Below the pieces are notes generated by a model. The model had not been told where the DNA came from. It ran no database searches and was given only the letters and a program-made list of their open reading frames with translations. The position numbers were made by a program, and so were the translations under genes. 64,000 nt of DNA from an uncultured bacterium (GTDB taxonomy: Bacteria > Cyanobacteriota > Vampirovibrionia > Gastranaerophilales > Gastranaerophilaceae): the NCBI GenBank assembly GCA_902791985.1, contig CADAYD010000007.1:1-64000 (forward strand). The letters run 5' to 3'. Below are positions 27,211-36,265 of the stretch, piece by piece. Each line of letters starts with the position of its first letter. Position 1 is the stretch's first letter.

Positions 27211-27633
27211 ATGTCAATAAATTTATCATCCGGTTTAGAGGATTATATTGAAACAATATATTTATCAACTTTAAATAATGAGGCTCTTAAAGCTGCAGAT
27301 TTAGCACGAAAACTAAATGTTTCAAGAGCATCTGTTTCCGAGGCTCTATCAAAACTGGTATCTAAAAAACTTGTAAAATATTGTCATCATGCTTCTATTA
27401 ATTTGACAGAACTAGGAATTAATGAAGCAAAAAAGGTTTATGCTAAACATTTTATTTTAAAAAATTTTTTTGAATGTGTTTTAGGTGTGCCTTCGGATGA
27501 AGCAAGTCATAATGCGTGTAAAATGGAACATATTATTTCTGATAATGTTTTAAATAAAATGCATAATTTTACAAAATTTTTTTCAAAACATAAAAAGATT
27601 TTAGAAATATACATTGAGGAAAGTGAAGAATAA
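27211..27633 (+). CDS. DtxR/MntR family metal-dependent transcriptional regulator
   Basis: This 140-residue protein has a winged helix (AADLARKLNVSRASVSEALSKL) and a DtxR-type dimerisation/metal domain. Candidate metal ligands are Asp and Glu in LEDYIETIY, His in YAKHFILKNFF, and Cys, Glu and His in ACKMEHIISD. The Asp matches MntR while the Cys matches DtxR/IdeR, so Fe(II) and Mn(II) cannot be told apart. The SH3-like third domain is absent, as in MntR. The ATG at 27211 follows AAAGGAAAAA. It overlaps the next gene by one base. Confidence 0.88.
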   Translation: MSINLSSGLEDYIETIYLSTLNNEALKAADLARKLNVSRASVSEALSKLVSKKLVKYCHHASINLTELGINEAKKVYAKHFILKNFFECVLGVPSDEASHNACKMEHIISDNVLNKMHNFTKFFSKHKKILEIYIEESEE

Positions 27634-28610
27634 TGTCTTCGATAAAAGTAATTGGGAAGTATTTAGATCAACCCCTTTTAACAGCCGGAATAAATAAAAA
27701 AGTGCCTGCAATGCTGACTATTGGTGCCGGTGCTGTTCTTGCTGATACTATATTGAAATCTCCAAAACAGGAGCGAAAAAATAATGCATTAAAAATTGGA
27801 CTCACGCTCACAGTTACTGCCATTTCTGCTGTTATGGCGCCAAGAATTGCAGGTTTTATCACCGGCAGAAATAATTCTAAAACTCTATCTCAAATAAAAA
27901 AGATTAATACTGAACTGGTGGATAATTTTTTGAAAAGCAATAGCGTGGATGATAAGATGAATTCCATACTTCAAAAAGCAAAAGGCAAAGTGCTATCATT
28001 AAAAGAAGTAAAAGCGCTTTTTGGCAATCCGAAATGTTCTCAAATTGCTAATGAGTTGATTCCTCCCCCTGATAATATAACTTCAAAAGATATATTCAGA
28101 GAAATAGGTTGGCTGTCAATTTATGGTGCTATTCCTGTTTTAGGCGGAATTACAGGAGGAATTGTCGGGGATAGATTTACGGATTCAAAATGGAAAGAAA
28201 AAGTGCCAAATAAGTTAAAAGAGGGTGTTTATCAGTATCTTGCCAACATTTTCTTATGTAATATCGGGGCTGGGGCGGCTTTAGGAATTCTTGAAAAACT
28301 GGAGATTAAATCAAAAGGAGCAAGATGTCTTGGAATGTTGTGTGGAATACTTGCAACAGGTGTTATAGGAGGAAGTGTTATCGCAAATTATATAGGGAAA
28401 AAAGTAATAAATCCCTTGATATCTAAAAATAGTAAAAATGATACACGAACTCCGGAACTTCTTGATTTAAGTCTTCATACGGATGATATCGCAACCATAT
28501 CCTTATTGTCCGGTTTAAAGTGGATAGAACCATCTCTGCCTTTACTTTATTCTATTTCAGGTTATCGAGCGGGTATTGGTTATCGCAACGGTAAAGAAAA
28601 TAAATATTAA
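27633..28610 (+). CDS. Membrane protein co-transcribed with the DtxR-type regulator, unknown
   Basis: The 325-residue product has several hydrophobic segments: KIGLTLTVTAISAVMAP, IYGAIPVLGGITGGIVGD, FLCNIGAGAALGILE, and LGMLCGILATGVIGGSVIANY. Its start overlaps the regulator stop (TAATG), so it should be under the same palindrome. That makes a metal-responsive membrane function possible, but no known metal transporter motif is visible. The N-terminal KQERKNNALKIG motif is shared with the 22751 protein. Confidence 0.7.
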   Translation: MSSIKVIGKYLDQPLLTAGINKKVPAMLTIGAGAVLADTILKSPKQERKNNALKIGLTLTVTAISAVMAPRIAGFITGRNNSKTLSQIKKINTELVDNFLKSNSVDDKMNSILQKAKGKVLSLKEVKALFGNPKCSQIANELIPPPDNITSKDIFREIGWLSIYGAIPVLGGITGGIVGDRFTDSKWKEKVPNKLKEGVYQYLANIFLCNIGAGAALGILEKLEIKSKGARCLGMLCGILATGVIGGSVIANYIGKKVINPLISKNSKNDTRTPELLDLSLHTDDIATISLLSGLKWIEPSLPLLYSISGYRAGIGYRNGKENKY

Positions 28611-28685
28611 ATCAAAAAATTTTTATATTAATTGTAAGGTTATCCTAACTTTATAAAATCATTTAACCACAACTGTACATTATTA

Positions 28686-28712
28686 AGGGGGAATTCCCCC
28701 TTTTCTTTTTAT
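28686..28712 (+). terminator. Rho-independent terminator
   Basis: AAGGGGG, a four-base loop AATT and CCCCCTT are followed by TTCTTTTTAT. It closes the regulator/membrane gene transcript and lies just before the end of the convergent regulator gene, whose transcript it may also stop weakly. Confidence 0.85.
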
Positions 28713-28723
28713 AGTAATGTTTA

Positions 28724-29893
28724 TTAATTTGATATTTCGTTAGTGGTTGGAATATATTGTGGATTTACTGCGAGCCATTTGAATGTTTGTTGTTCAATTT
28801 CAGGAATGTCAATTATAAATGTTCCGCCGTAGCGCCCCCTTGAAAATACAAGATATCCTTCTTTTGCAAGATTGTGGAATGCTTTGCGTATTGTATTAGG
28901 ACTCAAATCAAACATTTTTGACATTTCTATAATTGAGGGTAATTTTTCACCAATATCGTATTCTTCTGCAATCATTCTTTTTATTCGGTTTTGCGTTTTT
29001 TCGTAGTGATAAAATGCGGTATCTTTTGCCGGTGCAAAAATGGACATTTCCGGTCTTACCGAAATTGTATTATCATTAGGGATTTTAATAACTGATGTCC
29101 CGTATTTCCCGCGTCTGGGGAGTATTATATTTTTCTGTGCAAGTATAGACAAAGCATCATGTACGGTTTTTAAGCTTGTTTTTAGGTGTTTTGAGAGTAC
29201 TGTATGCGAAGGTAATTTGTCTCCAATTTTTAAATTATTTGAAATGTACCTTTCTAAATCTTTTACGACCATATCAACAAGGGTTGTAGATGTAGATGTT
29301 TGTTTAATTTCAGTATTTATATCAAAGTCTTGTGTTTTCAAAATCCAGCCGTATTCATTAGCATTTTTGTATTTATGTTCGAGTATATTTTGAGTACAAA
29401 GATAATCAAGAGCCAATCTTGTTGTGTTGGCACTGTATCCGATAATTGTTGCTATTGTTCTGGATGATGGCAAATTCATCCCAACTTTATAACAGCTTGA
29501 TTTAATATAATTTTTTATTAATTCTGCGGCAATATCTCGTTTGGATGTAAGTTTTCTCATTGTTGTAACTGGAGTTTTGTAATCTCTTACAAGTGTTCCG
29601 ATACATTGTTTTGATTCGACATATCCTAAATCTTCAATATATCGGAATGCATTTTGCATTGTTCCGATACTTACTCCTAATTTGTATGCAAAATCAGCTT
29701 TTGATGGCATAATATTATTTATTGAAATTTTATTTGTTTCAAGACCATGTTCAATATATTTCATTAGCCATTTCCCTATGGCTACAGATTTTGCTTCACA
29801 TATGTTTTTTAATTCAGGTAATTCAATGTCAACTTTTGATATCGGAATAGCTGTAAAATTTGATTTCTTTGGGAATATGTAATTCTTGTCCAT
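28724..29893 (-). CDS. Regulator with four tandem GntR-like winged-helix domains
   Basis: This 389-residue protein consists almost wholly of four GntR-type winged helices, at about residues 35-103, 115-188, 203-272 and 295-364. Each has the pattern 'LPS...A...G.S..T...A...L...G.....'; for example KLPSHTVLSKHLKTSLKTVH in the third and KLPSIIEMSKMFDLSPNTIR in the fourth. There is no effector-binding domain of the FadR, HutC or MocR kinds. It follows an AAGGAAG ribosome site and is divergent from the methyltransferase gene. Control of that locus and of itself is inferred. Ordinary GntR proteins have one such domain. Confidence 0.8.
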   Translation of the reverse strand: MDKNYIFPKKSNFTAIPISKVDIELPELKNICEAKSVAIGKWLMKYIEHGLETNKISINNIMPSKADFAYKLGVSIGTMQNAFRYIEDLGYVESKQCIGTLVRDYKTPVTTMRKLTSKRDIAAELIKNYIKSSCYKVGMNLPSSRTIATIIGYSANTTRLALDYLCTQNILEHKYKNANEYGWILKTQDFDINTEIKQTSTSTTLVDMVVKDLERYISNNLKIGDKLPSHTVLSKHLKTSLKTVHDALSILAQKNIILPRRGKYGTSVIKIPNDNTISVRPEMSIFAPAKDTAFYHYEKTQNRIKRMIAEEYDIGEKLPSIIEMSKMFDLSPNTIRKAFHNLAKEGYLVFSRGRYGGTFIIDIPEIEQQTFKWLAVNPQYIPTTNEISN

Positions 29894-29916
29894 ACTTTCT
29901 TCCTTTTCAGATTTTA

Positions 29917-29945
29917 ATAATACACTATGTATAAAAAAACATCAA
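29917..29945 (-). promoter_or_regulatory. Promoter and candidate operator of the four-winged-helix regulator
   Basis: On the minus strand TTGATG (29945-29940), a 17-bp spacer and TATTAT (29922-29917) form a promoter for the regulator gene. A dyad with arms ATACA and TGTAT (29920-29932) overlaps the -10 and spacer. This is a plausible site for autorepression by a GntR-type winged helix. Confidence 0.5.
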
Positions 29946-30097
29946 GTATTTTTTTGCTAATAAGTGTACTGATTTAAAAATAATTTACAAATTTTATTAT
30001 AAAATTGTGTAAATTAGGCTTAATAATCCGCATAAAATAGCTTTTAGTGTTATACTGTTATAAATTGGTAATGATAGTAATATAGTCTGGATTATTT

Positions 30098-31690
30098 GTG
30101 CAGGGTACCATTGATAAAAATCTTACATATAAAAATGTATTGAAATCAGATATAAATGAGTGTTCTGATATTTTTTCATTTGAGGAATATATAAAAAGTG
30201 TAAAAAAATATGGTTTAAAGTACACATGGGAAAATATTTGCAGTTGCACTTTAAATGCAGAATCTTGTTCTTATTTACCTCCAAGCATTGATGATTATGG
30301 AGAGCTTTATGAAATTGGTCTTGCTATAGAGGACAAAAATTTAAAGAAGAATAAGGGGCAGTATTTTACTCCTGATGATGTTGCACTTGTTATGAGTGAA
30401 TGGCTAGAAAAATCGAATGGGGAAAATGTTTGTGATGTCGGTTGTGGAACAGGGAAGCTTATCTTGACATATCTAAGTTATATTGGTTATGAAAAAGCAC
30501 GGGAATTAATTTCAAAAGGCCGACTTTATTTGTACGATAATGATCCTCTGGCACTTAAAATATGTAAAACAGCCATATCTGTTTTGTACGGCTTAGATAT
30601 AGCAGATAAAATTCATATTACGGTGTGTGATTTTTTAGATAAGTCGGTTTGTTTACCTGATAATTGTAAATGTATTTCGAATCCGCCATATTCAAAAATT
30701 TCTCGTATTCTGAATAAATGGGGAAAGTCTGATGTTATCAATGAGTCCAAGGAATTTTATACTGCGTTTATGGAAAAAATAATGGTTCAAAGCGAATCTG
30801 CAGTAATCATTACACCTTACAGTTTTGTATCGGGCGGAAAATTTTATTCTTTGCGTAAGCAAATGAATAATTATTCCGGGTTTATCGTTGTTTTTGATAA
30901 TGTTCCCGGAAACATATTCTGCGGTAAAAAACATGGGATATTTAATTCAAATACCTCAAATTCTGTCAGGGCTGCAATTACAGTCGTAAATAAAAAAGAT
31001 AAGCAAAAGGGATTCAGATTGACTCCCCTAATAAGGTTTAAACAAACAGAACGAAAAAAATTGTTAAAATGTAAAGTTTTAGAAAAATTTTTATCTTTAA
31101 AACCTCAAAAAGTCAGTGAAAATAACACAAAATTTTCAAAGTGTCATAAGGAATTAAGAGGACTTTTTGAGCTTTGGTCTAATAAAAGCGATAAAAAGTT
31201 ATCTGATTATTCAGTAAATAAGGGTAAATATACTCTATCAATGCCAAATACTTGTCGGTATTATACAACGGCATCTTCTAAACCAATGAACCGTAACGGA
31301 CAGATTTCTTTAACGTTTGATGATGAAAAGATATTTAATTTTGTATACTGTTTAATCAATTCGTCTTTTGCCTATTGGTTTTGGCGTATATATGACGGAG
31401 GGATAACATATCCTAAAAGTTTGTTAATGGATTTACCTATGTTTTGTAATTTATTATCGCAAGATGATTATATATTTTTTAATAAGATTGCGAAAGAAAT
31501 GATTAAAAACGAAAAAAAATATATTGTTCGTAAAAATAATGTCGGAGTTCAAGAAAATATTAAATTCCCGAGAAAATACAGGGATATTATTAATTCCAGA
31601 ATATTTAAAATTCTTGGTTATCAGGCAGAGGAAAAAATATTTGATATTGTACATTCAAATATGGCTCTAAAAGTAAATCTTTCTGATTGA
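30098..31690 (+). CDS. N6-adenine-specific DNA methyltransferase
   Basis: This 530-residue protein is a gamma-type adenine methylase. Motif X is KGQYFTP (about residue 86), SAM-binding motif I is DVGCGTGK (about 112), and the catalytic motif IV is NPPY (about 195). The C-terminal 200 residues probably hold the target recognition domain (MDLPMFCNLL and preceding aromatic-rich segment). It resembles HsdM/Eco57I-like enzymes but lacks a fused nuclease. GTG at 30098 is the only reasonable start after an in-frame stop at 30083. The nuclease-like gene follows 18 bp later. Confidence 0.88.
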   Translation: MQGTIDKNLTYKNVLKSDINECSDIFSFEEYIKSVKKYGLKYTWENICSCTLNAESCSYLPPSIDDYGELYEIGLAIEDKNLKKNKGQYFTPDDVALVMSEWLEKSNGENVCDVGCGTGKLILTYLSYIGYEKARELISKGRLYLYDNDPLALKICKTAISVLYGLDIADKIHITVCDFLDKSVCLPDNCKCISNPPYSKISRILNKWGKSDVINESKEFYTAFMEKIMVQSESAVIITPYSFVSGGKFYSLRKQMNNYSGFIVVFDNVPGNIFCGKKHGIFNSNTSNSVRAAITVVNKKDKQKGFRLTPLIRFKQTERKKLLKCKVLEKFLSLKPQKVSENNTKFSKCHKELRGLFELWSNKSDKKLSDYSVNKGKYTLSMPNTCRYYTTASSKPMNRNGQISLTFDDEKIFNFVYCLINSSFAYWFWRIYDGGITYPKSLLMDLPMFCNLLSQDDYIFFNKIAKEMIKNEKKYIVRKNNVGVQENIKFPRKYRDIINSRIFKILGYQAEEKIFDIVHSNMALKVNLSD

Positions 31691-31708
31691 TTAAATAGGA
31701 GAACTGTT

Positions 31709-32905
31709 ATGGATAAAGCAAATGTTATAAATGATTTGATATCAAAGGTTTATGCATACAATGGTAAAAATGTTCTTAACAAGAAAGAAATAAAAGAAAT
31801 TGAAAAGTTTTTTGATAATAATAGTACAAAATACTCAGATGTTCAGGAATTATTAAAACAGGATTCTCGAGTATATGAATTAACAAAAAATCTTAAATCT
31901 GTAAAATCTGAATTAAATAAACAGCTAAAAGAGCGAAAGGCTCTTCAATCCGGAATTTTGTTTGAATGTGTATGCGCTCAAACATTAGCATCTATTCTTG
32001 GTTTAAACAGAACAGAAGATGCTGAAAATTTAACGTTGTCCAATATGCCAAAAGAAATTAAAAAGTTCTTTTATATGATGCAAGAAAAAGCGCATACTGC
32101 TTGTGCTGTCCGTTATGTTTATTACAAAAAGGATGATTATAGCAATATTTTATTTCAGTATGGGAATCCTGAAACTACAGGTGATTTAACGCTTGTATTA
32201 AATGAAACCCCTATAATAATTGAGGTAAAAGATGTACCGGCGTTGATACAAGATAAAGATTTAAGATATGACGAAAACGGGAAATTTATTATCAGTGAAG
32301 ATATTGTTAATGATGCTCCGAATTTTATTGATAAAATAAAAGAATTCAATAATGTTACAAACGTATTTGAAATGCTAGGACATAATTACCCGATTTTAAA
32401 AAGTGATTCTCCGGAGGAAAAGAAGAAGTTTATAGAGGAATTTTTAAATTCCGATATTGATATTTTAATGACGTCCAAATCTAATAAATTGGTTATTCTA
32501 AAAAAAGAAGATTTGCTTAAAAATACTTCAGATGGGCTTCCTTTACTCGATATAAGCGGAAGCGAAATAAGGACTACCGGTAAAAATAGCTTGAGGCATC
32601 CGTTTACTCCTAAATATTTAAATAAAGTCTTGTCAGACTCAAATATTAGAATTGATGCAGACAATATTTGTATTGTGGATAAGCATAATACTAAAATTAT
32701 TGGTTATAAAAAAGGCAGATTAACAAGTAAAGAAACTCGTTTCAAAATTAATCAATGTTTTTTCGTTAAAAAGAATTATGTTGAGGAATATGCGGATTGT
32801 TATAAGTTTAAATTAACTGATATAAATCAATGTAAAAGCGGAATTTCAATTCATATAAATATAAAAAAATCAAAATTACAAATTAAAAAAGAATTATATA
32901 GTTAA
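31709..32905 (+). CDS. Putative type II restriction endonuclease, PD-(D/E)xK fold
   Basis: This 398-residue protein shows a PD-(D/E)xK-like active site: Asp159 in TTGDLTLVLN and Glu172-Val-Lys174 in IIIEVKD, separated by 12 residues and on adjacent predicted beta strands. A helical N-terminal region contains a coiled-coil segment (KSELNKQLKERKAL). Paired with the methylase immediately upstream (18-bp gap, AGGAG ribosome site), it is probably the nuclease of a restriction-modification system. The recognition site is unknown and I recognise no named enzyme. Confidence 0.6.
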   Translation: MDKANVINDLISKVYAYNGKNVLNKKEIKEIEKFFDNNSTKYSDVQELLKQDSRVYELTKNLKSVKSELNKQLKERKALQSGILFECVCAQTLASILGLNRTEDAENLTLSNMPKEIKKFFYMMQEKAHTACAVRYVYYKKDDYSNILFQYGNPETTGDLTLVLNETPIIIEVKDVPALIQDKDLRYDENGKFIISEDIVNDAPNFIDKIKEFNNVTNVFEMLGHNYPILKSDSPEEKKKFIEEFLNSDIDILMTSKSNKLVILKKEDLLKNTSDGLPLLDISGSEIRTTGKNSLRHPFTPKYLNKVLSDSNIRIDADNICIVDKHNTKIIGYKKGRLTSKETRFKINQCFFVKKNYVEEYADCYKFKLTDINQCKSGISIHINIKKSKLQIKKELYS

Positions 32906-32949
32906 CTATCCTTAACGATTTTGACAAATATTATTCAAAATGTTAAAGT

Positions 32950-34728
32950 ATGCTTATTATGAAGAAGAGTTTTTTGATTAATTCATTACTGGTTGCATCG
33001 GCTTTAGTTGCAATGTCTTGCTATTATATTTCAAATCATACTGTAACATTTATGTATGTTAATCCTTACACTGAAACTGCGGGCATGAAAAATATTTCTA
33101 AAACAGTGCTTGATATGGAAAAAGTTTTGGATGGAGCAAGAAAACTGGCAAGTGATAACGGTTACAAATTTGATTATGTGTACACAAATGCTTATGGCAG
33201 TGGTTTTTTAAAGTATAATCCTATTCCTAATGATTTAGATTATGATGTATTTATTGATCTTGGGACTTTTGATTATACGGATGCTAAAACGAAAGACGAT
33301 GTGGCTAATGAAATAATGGAAAAAATTGAGGCATTTCAGTATTATTTTAATGCATACATCAACATTTCAGATGATAGTAAGTTCAATACTTTAAGATCGC
33401 CATTTGATATGAAAAATGCCCTAAAATCAAGGCATCAAAAGTATTCTGATGAAATAGCAGCATCTTTGGATGATGCTATTACCAATAAACGTTATGTAAA
33501 TCATTTAACAAAAGTTGCTAAAGATGACGGAACCGTTATTTATTACATGCCTTATGTAATGGATCCCGGACAGATGCTACTTAAAGATTTCGACTTGATG
33601 ATGATGTATAGTGACGAAGTTTCTTATTATGATTATATGCTTAAATATGAAAGAATTGTTTCGTTATCGTTAAGTTTTTGTGCAACGATTAATCATAACG
33701 GTAAAACAACTTATATTGAGATATTCCCTGAATTGTTCTCTACAGGTCCTTTGATGCTATCGTACAGACTATACGCTCCTAACGTATTTTTCAGGAATTC
33801 TGCGATTAGATATCTTAGTGATCAATACTCCTTAACTGATGATGAAACTTATCTCAAACGCTTGTTGTATTGTTTTGCGGATCATTTGGAAGTGGTATAT
33901 CCTGATGATGCGTTTGAATATAATCCAATAAAAATCTTTAAAAGAACTTTGCAGCTTACTGATATGGTTGCACCTGTATTAGGTAAAGAAGAAGCTCAAG
34001 AGATATATGACTTTATACAGGAAAATTTACAAAATCGTGATATTCAATTATTAAATGAGTATATTAATTTGTGTGATATAATCGGCAGGATATTTAAGTC
34101 GCCTAAATTGTATGTTTCTTTTGTTAATTCAAGGAAAATGCACACTCTAATAAAAACTTTGAGTGAAGTTTTAAAAGAGCTTAAATCCCGAGGGAATATA
34201 CCTCCTGAATACATAAAAGTTCTTGAAGATTATGTAAAAAATGATGTTATTGCACTTCTTAAAATGGAGAGCATCCGTGAAAGAAGTGAAACACAGAAGA
34301 CTGTTGTAGACAGAAATTTTAGAAAAAATATTATGCCTGTTATAAGTAAGGCTGTTTTGACTGTTGTTACCGACAAAGAAAAAATGCAGCATATTATAGA
34401 TAGGCTTAAAAACATATACTTTGATTCCGGTTTTCGATTTATAAATATTTATGTTGCCGGACCTGATACTTTCGAGTTGGAGAAGAACGAATTCACTGAC
34501 AGTATCAAAGATTTTAAGGATTTTGCTGCTAAAAATGATTTAGCTGAGGATATGAAATTTAAAATTCTTCCTAAAAATCAAATTCCGAAAGAACATTTAA
34601 AATATGAAATTTGGGTTAGATATAATACCACAAAAGAGCAAGACGAATATTATGCAAAAGTTAAAAAAGCTTTGCTTGACCATAAAAGTAAATTCAAGAT
34701 TAATAAAAAAACATATTTTGTAAAATAG
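32950..34728 (+). CDS. Membrane-anchored protein with nucleotidyltransferase-like signature, copy 1
   Basis: This 592-residue protein has an N-terminal anchor (FLINSLLVASALVAMSCYYI) with the rest predicted outside the membrane. It contains G83-S84, then D95-L-D97-Y-D99 in the block YGSGFLKYNPIPNDLDYDVF, matching the 'GS...DxD' pattern of pol-beta-like nucleotidyltransferases. A Glu257 in YIEIFPE could be the third acid, though 160 residues away is far for this fold. The C-terminal half is helical. A paralogue lies at 38569-40332. TTGACA at 32921-32926 may be its -35. The ATG at 32959 (MKKSFL) is an equally good start; neither has a ribosome site. Confidence 0.6.
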   Translation: MLIMKKSFLINSLLVASALVAMSCYYISNHTVTFMYVNPYTETAGMKNISKTVLDMEKVLDGARKLASDNGYKFDYVYTNAYGSGFLKYNPIPNDLDYDVFIDLGTFDYTDAKTKDDVANEIMEKIEAFQYYFNAYINISDDSKFNTLRSPFDMKNALKSRHQKYSDEIAASLDDAITNKRYVNHLTKVAKDDGTVIYYMPYVMDPGQMLLKDFDLMMMYSDEVSYYDYMLKYERIVSLSLSFCATINHNGKTTYIEIFPELFSTGPLMLSYRLYAPNVFFRNSAIRYLSDQYSLTDDETYLKRLLYCFADHLEVVYPDDAFEYNPIKIFKRTLQLTDMVAPVLGKEEAQEIYDFIQENLQNRDIQLLNEYINLCDIIGRIFKSPKLYVSFVNSRKMHTLIKTLSEVLKELKSRGNIPPEYIKVLEDYVKNDVIALLKMESIRERSETQKTVVDRNFRKNIMPVISKAVLTVVTDKEKMQHIIDRLKNIYFDSGFRFINIYVAGPDTFELEKNEFTDSIKDFKDFAAKNDLAEDMKFKILPKNQIPKEHLKYEIWVRYNTTKEQDEYYAKVKKALLDHKSKFKINKKTYFVK

Positions 34729-34732
34729 CGCT

Positions 34733-36175
34733 TTAATAATTTAAAATTTTATTTTTCAATAGTGTGCAAATAGAATAATAACAGGTTAGGAATATCAAGA
34801 GTTTAATTACACTCATAATGCTTTGGTTAATATTTGGTATGTACAAATTGGCATATATAAAATTCAATATAAAATAAACCAGAGTTCCTATAAATACCAT
34901 GATAAAGGTTGTTTTAAAGATTTTGGTATAATTTAGGTAGGAAAAGTTTTTAAATTTGACCAATCCGTTTATGAATAATAACAGCAGTTCTGATAGGCAA
35001 AATGCAATTGCAGCCCCGATAAGTGCGAATTTGTTTATCAAAATAACATTAATCAAAATTGCAAAAGGAATTACTCCCAGAGATACAATCATTTCAATAT
35101 GAGTTTTATTTTTAAGATGGTATTTACTGTTTACCAGTTTTAACAATTCGTGTGCAAATACAGAGATTGCGAAAAACGGTAATACAATTGCTCCAATAAA
35201 GTATTCTTTAGGGAAAAATAATCTTGTAATATCTTGAAAATAGAAACAAAAAGTCAATGTTAAAGGCATTATGCACATCACGTACAGTTGTAACAGACTT
35301 GTCCAATAAGATTTAACTGGTATGTTATGTTCGTATTTCGCAACCAATTCAGGAAATCCGGCAAACATAAAAACTGACCCGACCGGCTGGATGATATTAT
35401 ATACAAGTATAAGCGCAAATCCCATAATTGATGTGTATAAAAACATTGACATGTTTTGGAAATACATTTTGGCAAAATGTAAAAGCAGCCAGTAGCAAAT
35501 GTTGGTTAATACCAGCGGAAGTGCATATTTTACGGTCTCAATAAGTATTTGTTTTTTAAAGCTGATTTTAAAAGACAGATTAAAATCAATTTTCTTTAAT
35601 ATATATATGTCAATTATAAATATTGCAATATTCATTGCAACAAGAATTGATGTGGCATCCGCAACGTTTTTGACAAGTACTAAGAATAATATGATGAATA
35701 TTACTTGATAAAGAAATATACTGAACGTGTATAGAAAACTGTTATTTTTAACCCTCAAATACTGATATAAAAGCTGGCGTATTCCGCATGGGATGACCAG
35801 CGTCATAGTTAAAACAAATGTTGCAGTATCTATGCCAAAGTGAAGCTGTATTACATCTTTAAACAGAAAATATATAGCCATTACAATAACATGAGCGACT
35901 AATGTCATACCAAAAATACTGGAATAAAATTCTTCAAGCATGTTTTTTATGTTGTAATGTTCGTGATATCTTAAAACGGATTTCGTAATCCAGTCCGAAG
36001 AACATGTACATAATACATTAAGGAATTGAATGGATATAAAATACATACTCATCTCTTTTGCTTCCAAAATATGAGAAAACAAAGGAACAATAATCAAAGA
36101 GTTGAGCATAACAAGTATCTTTGATGGTACATAACTTAATGTATTTTTAAATATTTTTAAATAACTATATGGCAT
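34733..36175 (-). CDS. Wzx-type polysaccharide flippase (MOP superfamily)
   Basis: This polytopic membrane protein of 480 residues has about 12-14 hydrophobic helices and the N-terminal layout of Wzx/RfbX flippases (ILVMLNSLIIVPLFSHILEA, YFISIQFLNVLCTCSSDWIT). It probably moves lipid-linked glycan across the inner membrane. A CAGGAAG ribosome site precedes the start. It ends 4 bp from the end of the convergent NTase-like gene and is divergent from the prepilin cluster. No glycosyltransferases are adjacent. Confidence 0.85.
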   Translation of the reverse strand: MPYSYLKIFKNTLSYVPSKILVMLNSLIIVPLFSHILEAKEMSMYFISIQFLNVLCTCSSDWITKSVLRYHEHYNIKNMLEEFYSSIFGMTLVAHVIVMAIYFLFKDVIQLHFGIDTATFVLTMTLVIPCGIRQLLYQYLRVKNNSFLYTFSIFLYQVIFIILFLVLVKNVADATSILVAMNIAIFIIDIYILKKIDFNLSFKISFKKQILIETVKYALPLVLTNICYWLLLHFAKMYFQNMSMFLYTSIMGFALILVYNIIQPVGSVFMFAGFPELVAKYEHNIPVKSYWTSLLQLYVMCIMPLTLTFCFYFQDITRLFFPKEYFIGAIVLPFFAISVFAHELLKLVNSKYHLKNKTHIEMIVSLGVIPFAILINVILINKFALIGAAIAFCLSELLLLFINGLVKFKNFSYLNYTKIFKTTFIMVFIGTLVYFILNFIYANLYIPNINQSIMSVIKLLIFLTCYYSICTLLKNKILNY

Positions 36176-36185
36176 AAAACTTCCT

Positions 36186-36204
36186 GCTATAATTAGATTA
36201 TAGC
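36186..36204. promoter_or_regulatory. Palindrome containing TATAAT on both strands
   Basis: GCTATAAT, a 3-bp centre TAG and ATTATAGC form a perfect dyad between the flippase gene and the prepilin cluster. The minus-strand TATAAT (36202-36197) is a likely -10 for the flippase gene. Confidence 0.5.
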
Positions 36205-36217
36205 ACGAAAAGCAGAC

Positions 36218-36246
36218 TTGAAAAACACTGTTAAATATGTTATAAT
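36218..36246 (+). promoter_or_regulatory. Strong promoter of the prepilin cluster
   Basis: TTGAAA (36218-36223), 17 bp and TATAAT (36241-36246) with the extended-minus-10 TG at the correct position form a near-consensus housekeeping promoter. GGAGGT stands 4 nt before the first prepilin ATG at 36266, so strong expression is expected. Confidence 0.8.
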
Positions 36247-36265
36247 ATTATAAATTGGAGGTAAT

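Noticed and set aside
30098-31690. Type I restriction system (HsdM)
   Set aside because: No HsdS specificity or HsdR helicase-nuclease gene is adjacent; the neighbour is a small PD-(D/E)xK protein, which fits type II better.
32950-33030. Lipoprotein signal in the first NTase-like protein (Cys after AMS)
   Set aside because: The lipobox is poor and the paralogue at 38569 has no Cys at this place, so a plain membrane anchor is more likely.
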